Source of the DNA: Algoriphagus alkaliphilus
GTDB taxonomy: Bacteria > Bacteroidota > Bacteroidia > Cytophagales > Cyclobacteriaceae
Direction: 5' to 3'
Assembly (NCBI RefSeq): GCF_900103735.1
Contig: NZ_FMXE01000004.1
Span: 181,882-245,881 of the forward strand
Length of the DNA stretch: 64,000 nt
Shown here: piece by piece, positions 36,364 to 44,253 of the stretch
Layout of the letters: each line of letters starts with the position of its first letter
How positions within the stretch are numbered: position 1 is the stretch's first letter
Notes under the pieces: generated by a model
The model's database searches: none
What the model saw: the letters and a program-made list of their open reading frames with translations, nothing else
What the model was told of the DNA's origin: nothing
Program-made: the position numbers and the translations under genes

Positions 36364-36404
36364 GATTCAAACGCTTTTAACCAAATCGTGATTTTTAAAA
36401 TTAC

Positions 36405-36733
36405 ATATCGGCCATGCCTACGGCATTTTGGAAAACCAATGCTAAACCATTTTTCCAGCCATTGATGGTTCGACTTGATTCGACTTCGCTCACCAACCAC
36501 CGCTCACCAACCATGGCTGGCTATATAATCGGTCATGCCTACGGCATTAATTCCGAAAATATCCTACCCTACTTCCGTAAAATTGTCGCGACTGGCTGCT
36601 CGCTGGATTTGTCCACTGGGAAATTTTTCTTTACAGTCCCGTAGGGACGCCCCATCTTCTAGCCAGAGGTTTCAACCTCTGGATTTAGGGTCGACGACAA
36701 ATACAGGTAAAGTCCCGCAGGGACGGCCGATAT
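36405..36733. repeat. REP composite element, copy 2
   Basis: This is the same order of hairpins as copy 1, bounded by ATATCGGCC at 36405 and its inverse GGCCGATAT ending at 36733, next to the RAYT stop codon at 36735. The CCAGCC/GGCTGG hairpin (36455-36520) has gained a loop of about 46 bases containing TCGACTTCGCTCACC, another repeat type nested inside. Confidence 0.8.
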
Positions 36734-36734
36734 T

Positions 36735-37196
36735 TTATTCCAATTCTTTAAAAAGGTATTCAGGTGAAAATTCCACATTATGGGCTTTAAGCATCATAGG
36801 ATATTCCTCTCTAAATGTCATTTTTTGATGATGGATTTCCTGATTTTTCACATAGTTAAAAACACCCGCAATTTCTTTTTCACTGTAGGTAAAAGAACTA
36901 AAACCGGATTGCCATTCAAATCTATGCTCAAGTAGCTTTGATTCATTTAACCACTTGGATGATTTGGATTTGGCATTTTTCATTATTTCCGAGATAGCTT
37001 GCTTCGGAAAAAACCGGAACAGACAATGAACATGGTCGAAATGTCCATTCACGATTAGCGTTTTTGCCCCTGTCTCATTGATCAGATTGCCTATCACTGC
37101 ATATAATTCGCTTTTGAAGGAATCTTGAATAACTGCTTTTCTGTATTTCACCGCAAAGACGGCCTGACAATACATCTTTGAATAGGTATTTGGCAT
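36735..37196 (-). CDS. RAYT / IS200-like Y1 transposase
   Basis: The 153-residue single-domain HUH transposase has the His pair H55-V-H57 in NGHFDHVHCLF and the catalytic Tyr115 in NYVKNQEIHHQ. The first strand YSKMYCQAVFAVKYRK is typical of IS200/IS605 TnpA and of REP-associated RAYT proteins. It has no TnpB partner and is framed on both sides by REP palindromes, so RAYT is the better call. It would nick and join single-stranded REP DNA. The frame is intact and the gene is probably functional. Confidence 0.9.
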   Translation of the reverse strand: MPNTYSKMYCQAVFAVKYRKAVIQDSFKSELYAVIGNLINETGAKTLIVNGHFDHVHCLFRFFPKQAISEIMKNAKSKSSKWLNESKLLEHRFEWQSGFSSFTYSEKEIAGVFNYVKNQEIHHQKMTFREEYPMMLKAHNVEFSPEYLFKELE

Positions 37197-37236
37197 GACA
37201 AATTGGGTTTGGCCTTGAACTAATTTAAAAAAAATC

Positions 37237-37385
37237 GGCTATGCCTACGGCATTTTTATGAACTCCTTATTCCTTTTACCAGCCATTGAAATGGCTGGCT
37301 AAAGTATCTCGGTCATGCCTGTCTGCCGAACAGGCAGGCCTACGGCATTTTTTCAAGAATATTCCTCCCACCCTGCAGCTTGGCT
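37237..37385. repeat. REP composite element, copy 3 (partial)
   Basis: ATCGGCTATGCCTACGGCA and CCAGCCATTGAAATGGCTGG (37280-37299) repeat the left half of copies 1 and 2 just upstream of the RAYT start. The second TGCCTACGGCA hairpin is split at 37320-37340 by about 21 bases containing GTCTGCCGAACAGGCAG, another palindrome. The element stops after GCTTGGCTGCTCGC. Confidence 0.75.
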
Positions 37386-37652
37386 GCTCGCCCCACCTGG
37401 GCGTAGTCAACTCCCCCACCTGAGCGTAGTCTACTTCCTCCTGAGCAAAGTCCTTTCTTTCTCGATCAGTGACCACAAGAGCGCTTGCCTAGGCGTAGTT
37501 TGCCCACCCTGCTCTTGTACGGTTGTCGGGACTGGCCATTCGCTAAAAAGCTCTTTACTTCTAGTATGACTACTGAATCGGTAAAATTCAAGACAGCACA
37601 GGACAATTCCTGAAGGCACTTTTCATATCTACAGCGGTCCAACAATCCTGTC
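37386..37652. repeat. Decayed spacer repeats (GAGCGTAGT type)
   Basis: Four imperfect copies lie between 37390 and 37510: CACCTGGGCGTAGTC, CACCTGAGCGTAGTC, CTCCTGAGCAAAGTCC and CCTAGGCGTAGTTTGCCC. No credible gene is present. The promoter of the downstream propeller gene must lie in the last 100 bases. Confidence 0.45.
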
Positions 37653-38684
37653 ATGCTAAAAATAACCGGTTTTTTACTGCTCCTGATCAGCCTCTTCCTT
37701 CTTGAATCACAGCCATTGCTTGCCCAAGGCGGGATTCGGGCAGTAGATCCGGATTCACCTGTGGTAAGCTTTGGACCTACACCCCGGGAGGCCTTGCTCG
37801 TGGGTGAGAAGGATGCTGGCCGTCTGGTGATTATCGATCCCGAAACACTTGAAATAGTGGCGCGAATTCCGGCAGGGGGAAACCTTCATGAACTGGCAAC
37901 CGATGGGCGGTATGTGTATATAGGATCCAATTTTCCCGGAATTACAGTGGTGGATGTGATGGCTCAAAAGCGGGTTGAGCCCATTGACATCAGCGCATTT
38001 GGAGACCGTCATGCCATTACTTTTGCAGGAAGTCACCTTTATGTGGGTCATGAGACCAACCGCCTGATCTCACGTTATGATCCGGTGAAAAAAAAGTTTA
38101 ACGAGGTCATCGGACTTCCCGGCGGATCCCACATGCTCATCGTCACTCCAGATGAACAGCGCATTTTCACTGCAAGCAGCAATGGCAGGATCATCGCCAT
38201 TATCGATCGGGTAACAAATGAAAGAGGCCAGAAATATTTAGACTTCACTACTTTTCCCGGCGACACACGCATGGAAGGGATGGCGCTTTCACCGGATGGA
38301 ATGGAGTTTTGGACCCTTCACATGAATGCAAAAAAAATATCGATCATCAACGTGCCTGAGAAAAAACTGGTCAGCACAATTTCCTTTGAAGGCGGATTGA
38401 ACAACCGGATCAAGTTTACCAAGGACGGAAAATATGTTTTAATGAATGAGCTTCAGGGCAAGGAGCTACGTGTCTGGGATGTCGCTGCCCGAAAGGAAGT
38501 CAAACGTATTGACGTGGGTGCCGGTGGGGAAGGAATCTTCATCGATCCGGTACGTCCTCGGGCATACTATACCGTAAGCGCCGGCGACAAGCTTGTCGTG
38601 ATTGACACCGACACGTGGACGGTAATCAAAGAAATACCCGACCTTCTGAATCCTGATGGAATGGATTGGTTTAGTGCGAAATAA
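37653..38684 (+). CDS. Secreted YncE-like beta-propeller protein
   Basis: This 343-residue protein has a signal peptide (ITGFLLLLISLFLLESQPLLAQ). Seven-blade YncE-type repeats follow: RLVIIDPETLEIVARIPAGG, ITVVDVMAQKRVEPIDI, RIIAIIDRVTNERG, KISIINVPEKKLVSTI, ELRVWDVAARKEVKRIDV, KLVVIDTDTWTVIKEI. Each blade carries the D-x-x-T/K pattern. YncE-type proteins are periplasmic and bind DNA or small ligands. The ligand here is unknown. It is not part of the B12 locus and has no lipoprotein Cys, unlike the BtuG-like protein at 25973. Confidence 0.82.
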   Translation: MLKITGFLLLLISLFLLESQPLLAQGGIRAVDPDSPVVSFGPTPREALLVGEKDAGRLVIIDPETLEIVARIPAGGNLHELATDGRYVYIGSNFPGITVVDVMAQKRVEPIDISAFGDRHAITFAGSHLYVGHETNRLISRYDPVKKKFNEVIGLPGGSHMLIVTPDEQRIFTASSNGRIIAIIDRVTNERGQKYLDFTTFPGDTRMEGMALSPDGMEFWTLHMNAKKISIINVPEKKLVSTISFEGGLNNRIKFTKDGKYVLMNELQGKELRVWDVAARKEVKRIDVGAGGEGIFIDPVRPRAYYTVSAGDKLVVIDTDTWTVIKEIPDLLNPDGMDWFSAK

Positions 38685-38746
38685 ATATCAGTGCGCGGGG
38701 AAAAATTCTAAATTCCCGAATTAAACTTTAAAACCTAACCCATCCT

Positions 38747-39472
38747 ATGAAAGCTTTTCTTAGAATCACCTCTTTTGTTTTTCTTTTTTTCCTGGTTTCG
38801 GTAAGTCTCAAAGCCCAAGAAATAAGGAAAATGGAGGAACTAAGAGGATCCTTTAATTATGGAAAATCTGTTGCCGTTTTTGGAGGTTCAGTCTCCGTTA
38901 TCCCTCCAAGTGACAGTGCCAAAGTGCAGTGGGAAAAATATCTCAATCTCAAAATCACCAATTATGGAGTTCCCGGAGCAGGGTTTTCTTCTCTGCAAGG
39001 GAAATCCCTCCAAAAGCAAGTAGATGAGGCAGGAGTCTTTGATATTTACATTCTCTGGGCCTCTACGAATGATTATACAAATAATCGAGCTGTTGGAGAA
39101 TACACAGATTATACAGAGTTGGACGGGTATGACGAACAAAAACTAATCACTCAGGCAGGAGGGATCAACTATTGTATTAAAAAGATTTATGAAAAAAATC
39201 CCGATGCAACCATCTATTTCTTTACCTCAAGCAAGGCTTTTGTGAATCGAGGTGCCCACGATCCTTCAGTTGAAATTGGTATGTCAAGATTTGTGGAAAA
39301 CCAGAAGAAAATATGCGCTTTACATGGCATCCCCGTTTTGGATCAGTTTACCTTAGCTGGGTTCAACACCTACAATCAAGACAAATTCTACCGAGACCCG
39401 ATTCACATGAATTATTTGGGCTACAAAAAATTAGGGGAGTTGCAAGTTAGCTTTTTGGCATTTCCAAAATGA
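38747..39472 (+). CDS. Secreted SGNH/GDSL hydrolase
   Basis: The 241-residue protein has a signal peptide (SFVFLFFLVSVSLKAQ). The four SGNH blocks are VAVFGGSVS (Ser nucleophile), NYGVPGAGFSS (Gly), LWASTNDYT (Asn) and FYRDPIHMNYLGY (Asp and His, D-x-x-H). Enzymes of this family remove acyl groups from polysaccharides or lipids. The catalytic set is complete. It lies 62 bases after the propeller gene and may be co-transcribed with it. The substrate is unknown. Confidence 0.82.
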   Translation: MKAFLRITSFVFLFFLVSVSLKAQEIRKMEELRGSFNYGKSVAVFGGSVSVIPPSDSAKVQWEKYLNLKITNYGVPGAGFSSLQGKSLQKQVDEAGVFDIYILWASTNDYTNNRAVGEYTDYTELDGYDEQKLITQAGGINYCIKKIYEKNPDATIYFFTSSKAFVNRGAHDPSVEIGMSRFVENQKKICALHGIPVLDQFTLAGFNTYNQDKFYRDPIHMNYLGYKKLGELQVSFLAFPK

Positions 39473-39504
39473 GTGTTGTTTAGCCCTCTCTGCTCGTAAG
39501 CTTT

Positions 39505-39580
39505 CCTTTTCCCGTCCGAGCGAAGTTTGACGTTTGCTTGAGCGAAGTTTGCCCTACATGCAAGTCTGCAATTCGCTTTA
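39505..39580. repeat. GAGCGAAGTTTG spacer repeat
   Basis: CCGAGCGAAGTTTGAC and TTGAGCGAAGTTTGCCC are followed by CTGCAATTCGCTTTA. It has the same layout as at 1245-1310, with better preserved words. Non-coding. Confidence 0.5.
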
Positions 39581-39700
39581 AAAAGAAAACCTTGAATAGC
39601 TAAATCCAATTACAAACTGGAAATAACACAGGGAATATATTTTCCAAAAAAGAAAAAATCAAATAACTATTGCGCAACCAAATAATTGCACATAAATTAG

Positions 39701-39716
39701 CAACCACTTGGTAGCA
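39701..39716 (+). promoter_or_regulatory. Candidate ArsR-type operator
   Basis: GCAACCACTTGGTAGC is an imperfect 16-base dyad (6 of 8 positions pair) lying 10 bases before the ArsR start. ArsR-family repressors commonly bind such dyads over their own promoter. A second related half-site, TTGCGCAACC, lies about 30 bases upstream. Confidence 0.4.
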
Positions 39717-39726
39717 TAAAAAAAGA

Positions 39727-40053
39727 ATGGAAGTAAGACGAGACGTATTTCAAGCGATAGCAGACCCAACAAGACGGGCAATCATCCTACTCTTGACTGT
39801 TGGCGCATTAACACCAAATGCCATTGCAGAACACTTTGATTCAAGCAGACAGGCAGTTTCAAAACACCTTCAAATTCTCACCGAATGCGAAATACTGAAG
39901 CAAGAGCAACAAGGCAGGGAAATCCACTATCACCTGAATGCCGCCAAAATGCAAGACATCGAAAAATGGCTGGAGCAATTTAAACAATTACTTGCCAAGC
40001 GTTTCGACCAATTGGACGTCGTTTTAGAACAACTTAAAACAAAAAGAAAATGA
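39727..40053 (+). CDS. ArsR-family transcriptional regulator
   Basis: This 108-residue winged-helix protein begins [21 protein letters not shown]. The recognition helix is in [21 protein letters not shown] and the wing in [18 protein letters not shown]. No metal-binding ELCVC motif is present, so it belongs to the non-metal subgroup that is usually paired with SRPBCC (AHSA1) genes. Its stop overlaps the SRPBCC-VOC gene start by four bases. Autoregulation through the dyad just upstream is likely. The base composition is A-rich, unlike the flanking genes, which hints at transfer. Confidence 0.9.
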   Translation: MEVRRDVFQAIADPTRRAIILLLTVGALTPNAIAEHFDSSRQAVSKHLQILTECEILKQEQQGREIHYHLNAAKMQDIEKWLEQFKQLLAKRFDQLDVVLEQLKTKRK

Positions 40054-41012
40054 ATAGCCTACTACAATTTGACTTTATCGTCAACAAAGAGACCAACACC
40101 GTTAATGTAACCCGTGAATTCGCTGCCAACCTAGATTTGGTATGGGAAGCGTGGACAAATCCCGAAATTCTTGACCAATGGTGGGCACCAAAACCTTACC
40201 GTAACCAAACCAAATCAATGGATTTCAGAGAAGGAGGAATGTGGCTGTACGCCATGATAAGCCCTGAAAATGAAATCCATTGGTGCAAAAATGACTACCA
40301 CAAGATAATCCATCAGTCCATGTTTTCGGGTTTGGATGCATTTTGCGATGAAAACGGTACAGTGAATACCGAAATGCCCAGAACTGTTTGGACAAATGTG
40401 TTTACAGAAAAGGAAAATACAACGCTTGTAAACATCACTGCCAGGTATGATCAACTTTCTGACTTGGAAAAAGTAATTGAAATGGGCTTTCAACAAGGCT
40501 TTACAATGGCTCTTGAAAACCTTGACCAATATCTTGAAGCACAATTTCGGTTAAGAAAGCAAAAAAAGTCTGACATCAAAGCAAGAGTAACCACCTATTT
40601 AAACTTTCCGGGCAACACAGAAGAGGCCTTCCTGTTTTACAAATCTGTTTTTAAATCAGATTTCATCAATGGAATTCAACGCTTTGAAGATATTCCGGCT
40701 GATGCTGGGCATCCACCCGTCGCTGACGCTATCAAGAAAATGGTATTGCACGTAGAACTTCCCATTCTTGGCGGGCACATTTTAATGGGAACCGATGCCC
40801 CCAAAGAAATGGGATTTACTTTAACATCCGGGAACAACATGCACATCTGCCTTGAACCGGAAACAAGGGAGGAGGCCAAACGCCTGTTTGATGAACTCTC
40901 TGCCGGAGGGCAAGTATCCATGCCCTTAGCAGACATGTTCTTTGGTGCCTACTTTGGTGAATTCAAAGACCAGTTTGGAATCAATTGGATGATTAACCAC
41001 CAAAAAATATGA
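40050..41012 (+). CDS. SRPBCC (AHSA1-like) and VOC (PhnB-like) fusion protein
   Basis: The 320-residue protein joins two folds. Residues about 15-165 are an AHSA1-type SRPBCC cavity ([61 protein letters not shown]). Residues about 175-320 are a PhnB-type VOC domain ([74 protein letters not shown]). The two are usually separate genes. The gene is coupled to the ArsR gene by a four-base overlap. Its ligand or reaction is unknown. A small-molecule sensor or detoxifier is inferred. Confidence 0.85.
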   Translation: MNSLLQFDFIVNKETNTVNVTREFAANLDLVWEAWTNPEILDQWWAPKPYRNQTKSMDFREGGMWLYAMISPENEIHWCKNDYHKIIHQSMFSGLDAFCDENGTVNTEMPRTVWTNVFTEKENTTLVNITARYDQLSDLEKVIEMGFQQGFTMALENLDQYLEAQFRLRKQKKSDIKARVTTYLNFPGNTEEAFLFYKSVFKSDFINGIQRFEDIPADAGHPPVADAIKKMVLHVELPILGGHILMGTDAPKEMGFTLTSGNNMHICLEPETREEAKRLFDELSAGGQVSMPLADMFFGAYFGEFKDQFGINWMINHQKI

Positions 41013-41019
41013 CTAGACT

Positions 41020-41140
41020 ATGAAATCATGCATGATCCCGTACGTACGGTATCACACAGGAGGATGATTATAATGCATGCGAAGATTCCCTGTCCGACTA
41101 CAGGCGGGCATGTGGCTTTTAAAAATCAAATTATAAACAC
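41020..41140 (+). repeat. ATGAAA-bounded hairpin repeat, locus C (one unit)
   Basis: The unit is 121 bases from ATGAAATCATGCATGA to ATAAACAC, ending at the ATGAAA that starts the DoxX-like gene (41141). Hairpin 1 is GATCCCGTACGTACGGTATC at 41034-41053, with one mismatch. CTGTCCGACTACAG supplies the second stem. Here the upstream stop (41010-41012) lies 7 bases before the unit and not inside it. Confidence 0.85.
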
Positions 41141-41518
41141 ATGAAAAATAAAATTCTCGACATCATCTCGTTTATTTTCAGCCTCTTACTTATCAACGGA
41201 GGGTTAAATAAATTCTTGAACTACATGCCTATACCTGAAGATTTACCTTCAGAATTACTTAAGGATAATACAGCTCTTATGGAAATAGAATGGTTGATCC
41301 CTTTGGTGGGATTAGCAGAAATAGTTGGTGGCATTCTTATCGCTTTTCCAAAAACAAGGGCATTGGGAGCATTGGTTATCTTCCCTGTAATGGTTGGCGT
41401 TTTGCTAACTCATATTTTTGTAGCCCCAAGTGGATTTCCCATCGCCCTTGTAATTTAGGCGGTATTGTTTTGGATAATTTATGAGAATAGAAAAAGGTAT
41501 TTTCATTTGATGACATAA
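41141..41518 (+). pseudogene. DoxX-like membrane protein with in-frame TAG
   Basis: The first 105 codons encode a DoxX-type membrane protein: IISFIFSLLLINGGLNKFLNYMPIP, then IEWLIPLVGLAEIVGGILIAFP and ALGALVIFPVMVGVLLTHIFVAPSG. A TAG at 41456-41458 follows ALVI. The same frame continues with AVLFWIIYENRKRYFHLMT to a TAA at 41516, which is the expected last helix of the family. One change (TGG to TAG) would explain it. The product either ends early or is suppressed. It starts exactly at the end of a hairpin repeat unit. Confidence 0.75.
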
Positions 41519-41799
41519 TAGCTGAGGAAGTCTAACCAACCCACCTAGTTAAGGTCCATTTTTCCATGTTCTATTTTCAGATTAATAATGGATTTGGGAT
41601 AGTTTGACTCCACCTTCTCTTAGTCATCTAGTTTCCGACTGCTTACCAAATTGACGCTGAACTGAGCGTGATTTGCCCTGCCCTGCTCAGTACAGTTGTC
41701 GGGAATGACCTATTTCCGGTCCTAAGCATTTCTATTTCTCACTACCCCCTATTAGTTTTAATTTTTTCTTTAATTTATGAAAAAATCAAAGTCTAGGCC
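41519..41799. repeat. Gene-free spacer with decayed repeats
   Basis: CTGAACTGAGCGTGATTTGCCC (partly matched) at about 41652 and CTGCTCAGTACAGTTGTCGGG at about 41684 resemble the words at 37500-37530. No coding frame. The promoter of the serine hydrolase must lie in the last AT-rich part. Confidence 0.4.
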
Positions 41800-43614
41800 A
41801 TGAAATATCTTCCGCTTTTTCTCCTTTTATTTTTCACCATATCCTATTCATTTGCCCAGAAAAAAACCTCTCCCGATCGGTTTGCAGGCTTGGATGCTGA
41901 ACTCGAAAAAGTCCTGGACACCTGGAAAGCTGCCGGATTTGCCGTGGCGGTGGTGGAGAAAGATAAAATCATCTACTCCAAAGGCTTCGGGCATCGGGAT
42001 TATGAAAATAAAGTCCCGGTAACTCCCAACACACTTTTTGCAATCGGCTCAAGCAGTAAAGCTTTTACATCCGGGCTATTGGGGATTTTGAGGGAAGATG
42101 GCAACTTGTCTTTTGATGACAGTCCGATCAAACACATCCCCGAACTCAGGTTTTACAATAATGAAATGAACAACGGGATCACCATCAAGGATCTGATGAC
42201 GCATCGAACCGGACTTCCAAGGCATGACCTGAGTTGGTATTATTTCACTACCCAATCGCGAGATTCTTTGATGCAACGTGTTCAATATCAAGAACCTTTC
42301 GCCAAAGTCAGGGAAAAATGGTATTACAATAATTTTATGTTTTTGACACAAGGGGTAATTGCCGAACGGATTACAGGGAAGTCCTGGGAAGAGAATATTA
42401 AAGAAAAGTTCTTTGATCCCTTGGAAATGAAAGCCAGTAATGCGGTAATTGAAGGTCTAAAAAAGGGAAATGATGTTTCCTTTGGCTACGAAGTGAAAAA
42501 CGATTCCATTATCAAAAAGATGGAGTATTACGACATCGCCGCCATGGGTCCCGCGGGAAGTATCAACAGCAGCATCAATGAAATGTCAAATTGGTTGATC
42601 GCCTGGATCAATGGGGGTAAATTCAAAGGCAATCAAATCCTTCCTGAAGCCTATGTCAAGGAAGCCATGAGTCCTCAGATGATCATGGCAAACAGTATTC
42701 CTGACAAGGAATTTCCAGACATGCATCTTAGTAACTATGGGTACGGTTGGATGGTCTCTTCCTACAAAGGACATTACCGGGTGGAACATGGCGGGAATAT
42801 CAATGGATTCTCTGCAAATGCTGCCTTTTTCCCGATGGATAGTATCGGCATCGTAGTTTTGTCCAATCAAAACGGTTCAGCTATTCCCGGAATTGTTCGG
42901 AATATCATCAGCGACAGAATGTTGAAAGTGGGCAAAACCGATTGGAACAAGATCCAAAAAGAAAAAGCCGATGAAGCCAAAAAGCAGGCTGATGCTGGTC
43001 GGGCACAATCCAGTTCCATTCAAAAAAAGGGTACTAAAACTTCTCACATTCCTGCAGAATTTACGGGAGACTACACACATCCGGGCTATGGAACTGTTGA
43101 TGTACAGTTTGAACGGGATTCCCTTTTTGCCACCACCCCTTATGAAAAAGTCTGGCTGAAACACTTTCACTACAATATCTTTTCCTTGGTGGGCATGGAA
43201 AATGGAAAGGTGGATACCACGATGGTTTCACCCATGCAGTTCAACTTCAGGATAAACAACATGGGTGAGATCGCTTCCCTATCCTTCAAGGCAGAACCTA
43301 CCATCGATGCCATAGAATTCAAGCGAAAGCCCAAAGAAATCGGGGTAGACAAAGAAACACTGGAAAAATATGCGGGGGATTATGACCTCAGTGGACAGGT
43401 GGTAAAATTTTACCTGAAAGAGGGAAATGACACGACGCTTTTCCTCTTTGTACCCGGCCAGCCGGAATATGACTTGTTGTCAATTGGCGAGGATAAATTC
43501 ACGCTGAAAATTGTAGAGGGCTTTGTGATTGAGTTTTTGAAAGATGACGCAGGGAACATCAAAGAAGCCAAATTTACGCAGCCAAATGGGGTATTTGTGG
43601 CTAAGAAAAAGTAG
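41800..43614 (+). CDS. Serine hydrolase (beta-lactamase fold) with C-terminal DUF3471-type domain
   Basis: The 604-residue secreted protein has a signal peptide (YLPLFLLLFFTISYSFAQ). The hydrolase domain has S84-S-S-K87 in AIGSSSKAFTSG, Y-N-N in KWYYNNFMFL and H-G-G in RVEHGGNINGF, the three motifs of class C beta-lactamase/D-peptidase enzymes. Beyond residue about 420 follows a lipocalin-like DUF3471-type domain (FTGDYTHPGYGTVDVQFERD, KYAGDYDLSGQVVKFYLKEG). Such enzymes are peptidases or esterases, mostly not lactamases. All catalytic residues are intact, unlike its relative at 7903. Confidence 0.87.
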   Translation: MKYLPLFLLLFFTISYSFAQKKTSPDRFAGLDAELEKVLDTWKAAGFAVAVVEKDKIIYSKGFGHRDYENKVPVTPNTLFAIGSSSKAFTSGLLGILREDGNLSFDDSPIKHIPELRFYNNEMNNGITIKDLMTHRTGLPRHDLSWYYFTTQSRDSLMQRVQYQEPFAKVREKWYYNNFMFLTQGVIAERITGKSWEENIKEKFFDPLEMKASNAVIEGLKKGNDVSFGYEVKNDSIIKKMEYYDIAAMGPAGSINSSINEMSNWLIAWINGGKFKGNQILPEAYVKEAMSPQMIMANSIPDKEFPDMHLSNYGYGWMVSSYKGHYRVEHGGNINGFSANAAFFPMDSIGIVVLSNQNGSAIPGIVRNIISDRMLKVGKTDWNKIQKEKADEAKKQADAGRAQSSSIQKKGTKTSHIPAEFTGDYTHPGYGTVDVQFERDSLFATTPYEKVWLKHFHYNIFSLVGMENGKVDTTMVSPMQFNFRINNMGEIASLSFKAEPTIDAIEFKRKPKEIGVDKETLEKYAGDYDLSGQVVKFYLKEGNDTTLFLFVPGQPEYDLLSIGEDKFTLKIVEGFVIEFLKDDAGNIKEAKFTQPNGVFVAKKK

Positions 43615-43619
43615 AAGTC

Positions 43620-43690
43620 CAGTCTGAGCGTAGTCCAGTCTTTTCCTGATCAGTTACCAAACGACAGCTGGACTGCCGGTAGTTTGCCCA
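43620..43690. repeat. GAGCGTAGT spacer repeat
   Basis: CAGTCTGAGCGTAGTCCAG, then about 40 bases, then CCGGTAGTTTGCCCAC. This is a decayed member of the family at 1245, 37390 and 39505. Non-coding. Confidence 0.4.
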
Positions 43691-43851
43691 CTTCCCTCCG
43701 GGACGGGTGACATTTTCTTTGACCCGAAATCTATTCTTTGCTCCCACAGTTTCTTTCCGGCACAGTCCAAAGCCATCCTTTTTCGATATATCCCGTAAAT
43801 TAGATTTTCGAATACATCCCTTAAACTAATTTCATTAATTAAAGAAGTATT

Positions 43852-44166
43852 ATGATCGTACAGCTCAACACTGACAAAAACATTGAAGGCACCGCAGGAC
43901 TGGAAACATTTGTTTCTGAAAAGGTCAATAGCGGCTTAAAACATTTCGTTGAAAATATCACCCGAATAGAAGTGCACCTCTCCGACCAAAATGCCGATAA
44001 AGGCGGTAGTGACGATATTCATTGCAAAATAGAAGCCCGACTGGAAGGTATTCAGCCTGTAATCGTGGTGGGCAAAAGTGGTTCAAAAGAAAAAGCCCTG
44101 GATGAAGCTGTCGACAAAATGAAGGCAAAATTGGGCACTATCATGGGAAAAATTAAGAACAAATAA
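43852..44166 (+). CDS. hpf: Short HPF/RaiA ribosome hibernation factor
   Basis: The 104-residue protein has the HPF beta-alpha-beta-beta-beta-alpha fold: VQLNTDKNIEGTAGLETFVSEKVN, RIEVHLSDQNADKG, IHCKIEARLEGIQPVIVVGKSGSKEKALDEAVDKMKAKLG. It lacks the C-terminal dimerisation domain of long HPF, so it is of the short type. It binds the 30S decoding site in stationary phase and blocks translation. A terminator follows closely. The gene is transcribed on its own. Confidence 0.85.
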   Translation: MIVQLNTDKNIEGTAGLETFVSEKVNSGLKHFVENITRIEVHLSDQNADKGGSDDIHCKIEARLEGIQPVIVVGKSGSKEKALDEAVDKMKAKLGTIMGKIKNK

Positions 44167-44173
44167 AAAATCA

Positions 44174-44218
44174 CCAATCGGGTATCGGGTTTATGACCGT
44201 ATACCCGGTTGGTTTTTT
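44174..44218 (+). terminator. Terminator after hpf
   Basis: CCAATCGGGTAT (44174-44185) pairs with ATACCCGGTTGG (44201-44212) with one G-U pair, and six T follow. This is a typical intrinsic terminator. It lies before the ATG of the metallo-beta-lactamase gene (44254). Confidence 0.85.
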
Positions 44219-44253
44219 GCGTTCACCCTCCATCCTATTTAACTTTTCCGACC

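Noticed and set aside
44209..44253. TTG at 44209 as the start of the metallo-beta-lactamase
   Set aside because: It lies in the hpf terminator, and the signal peptide starts at the ATG at 44254.
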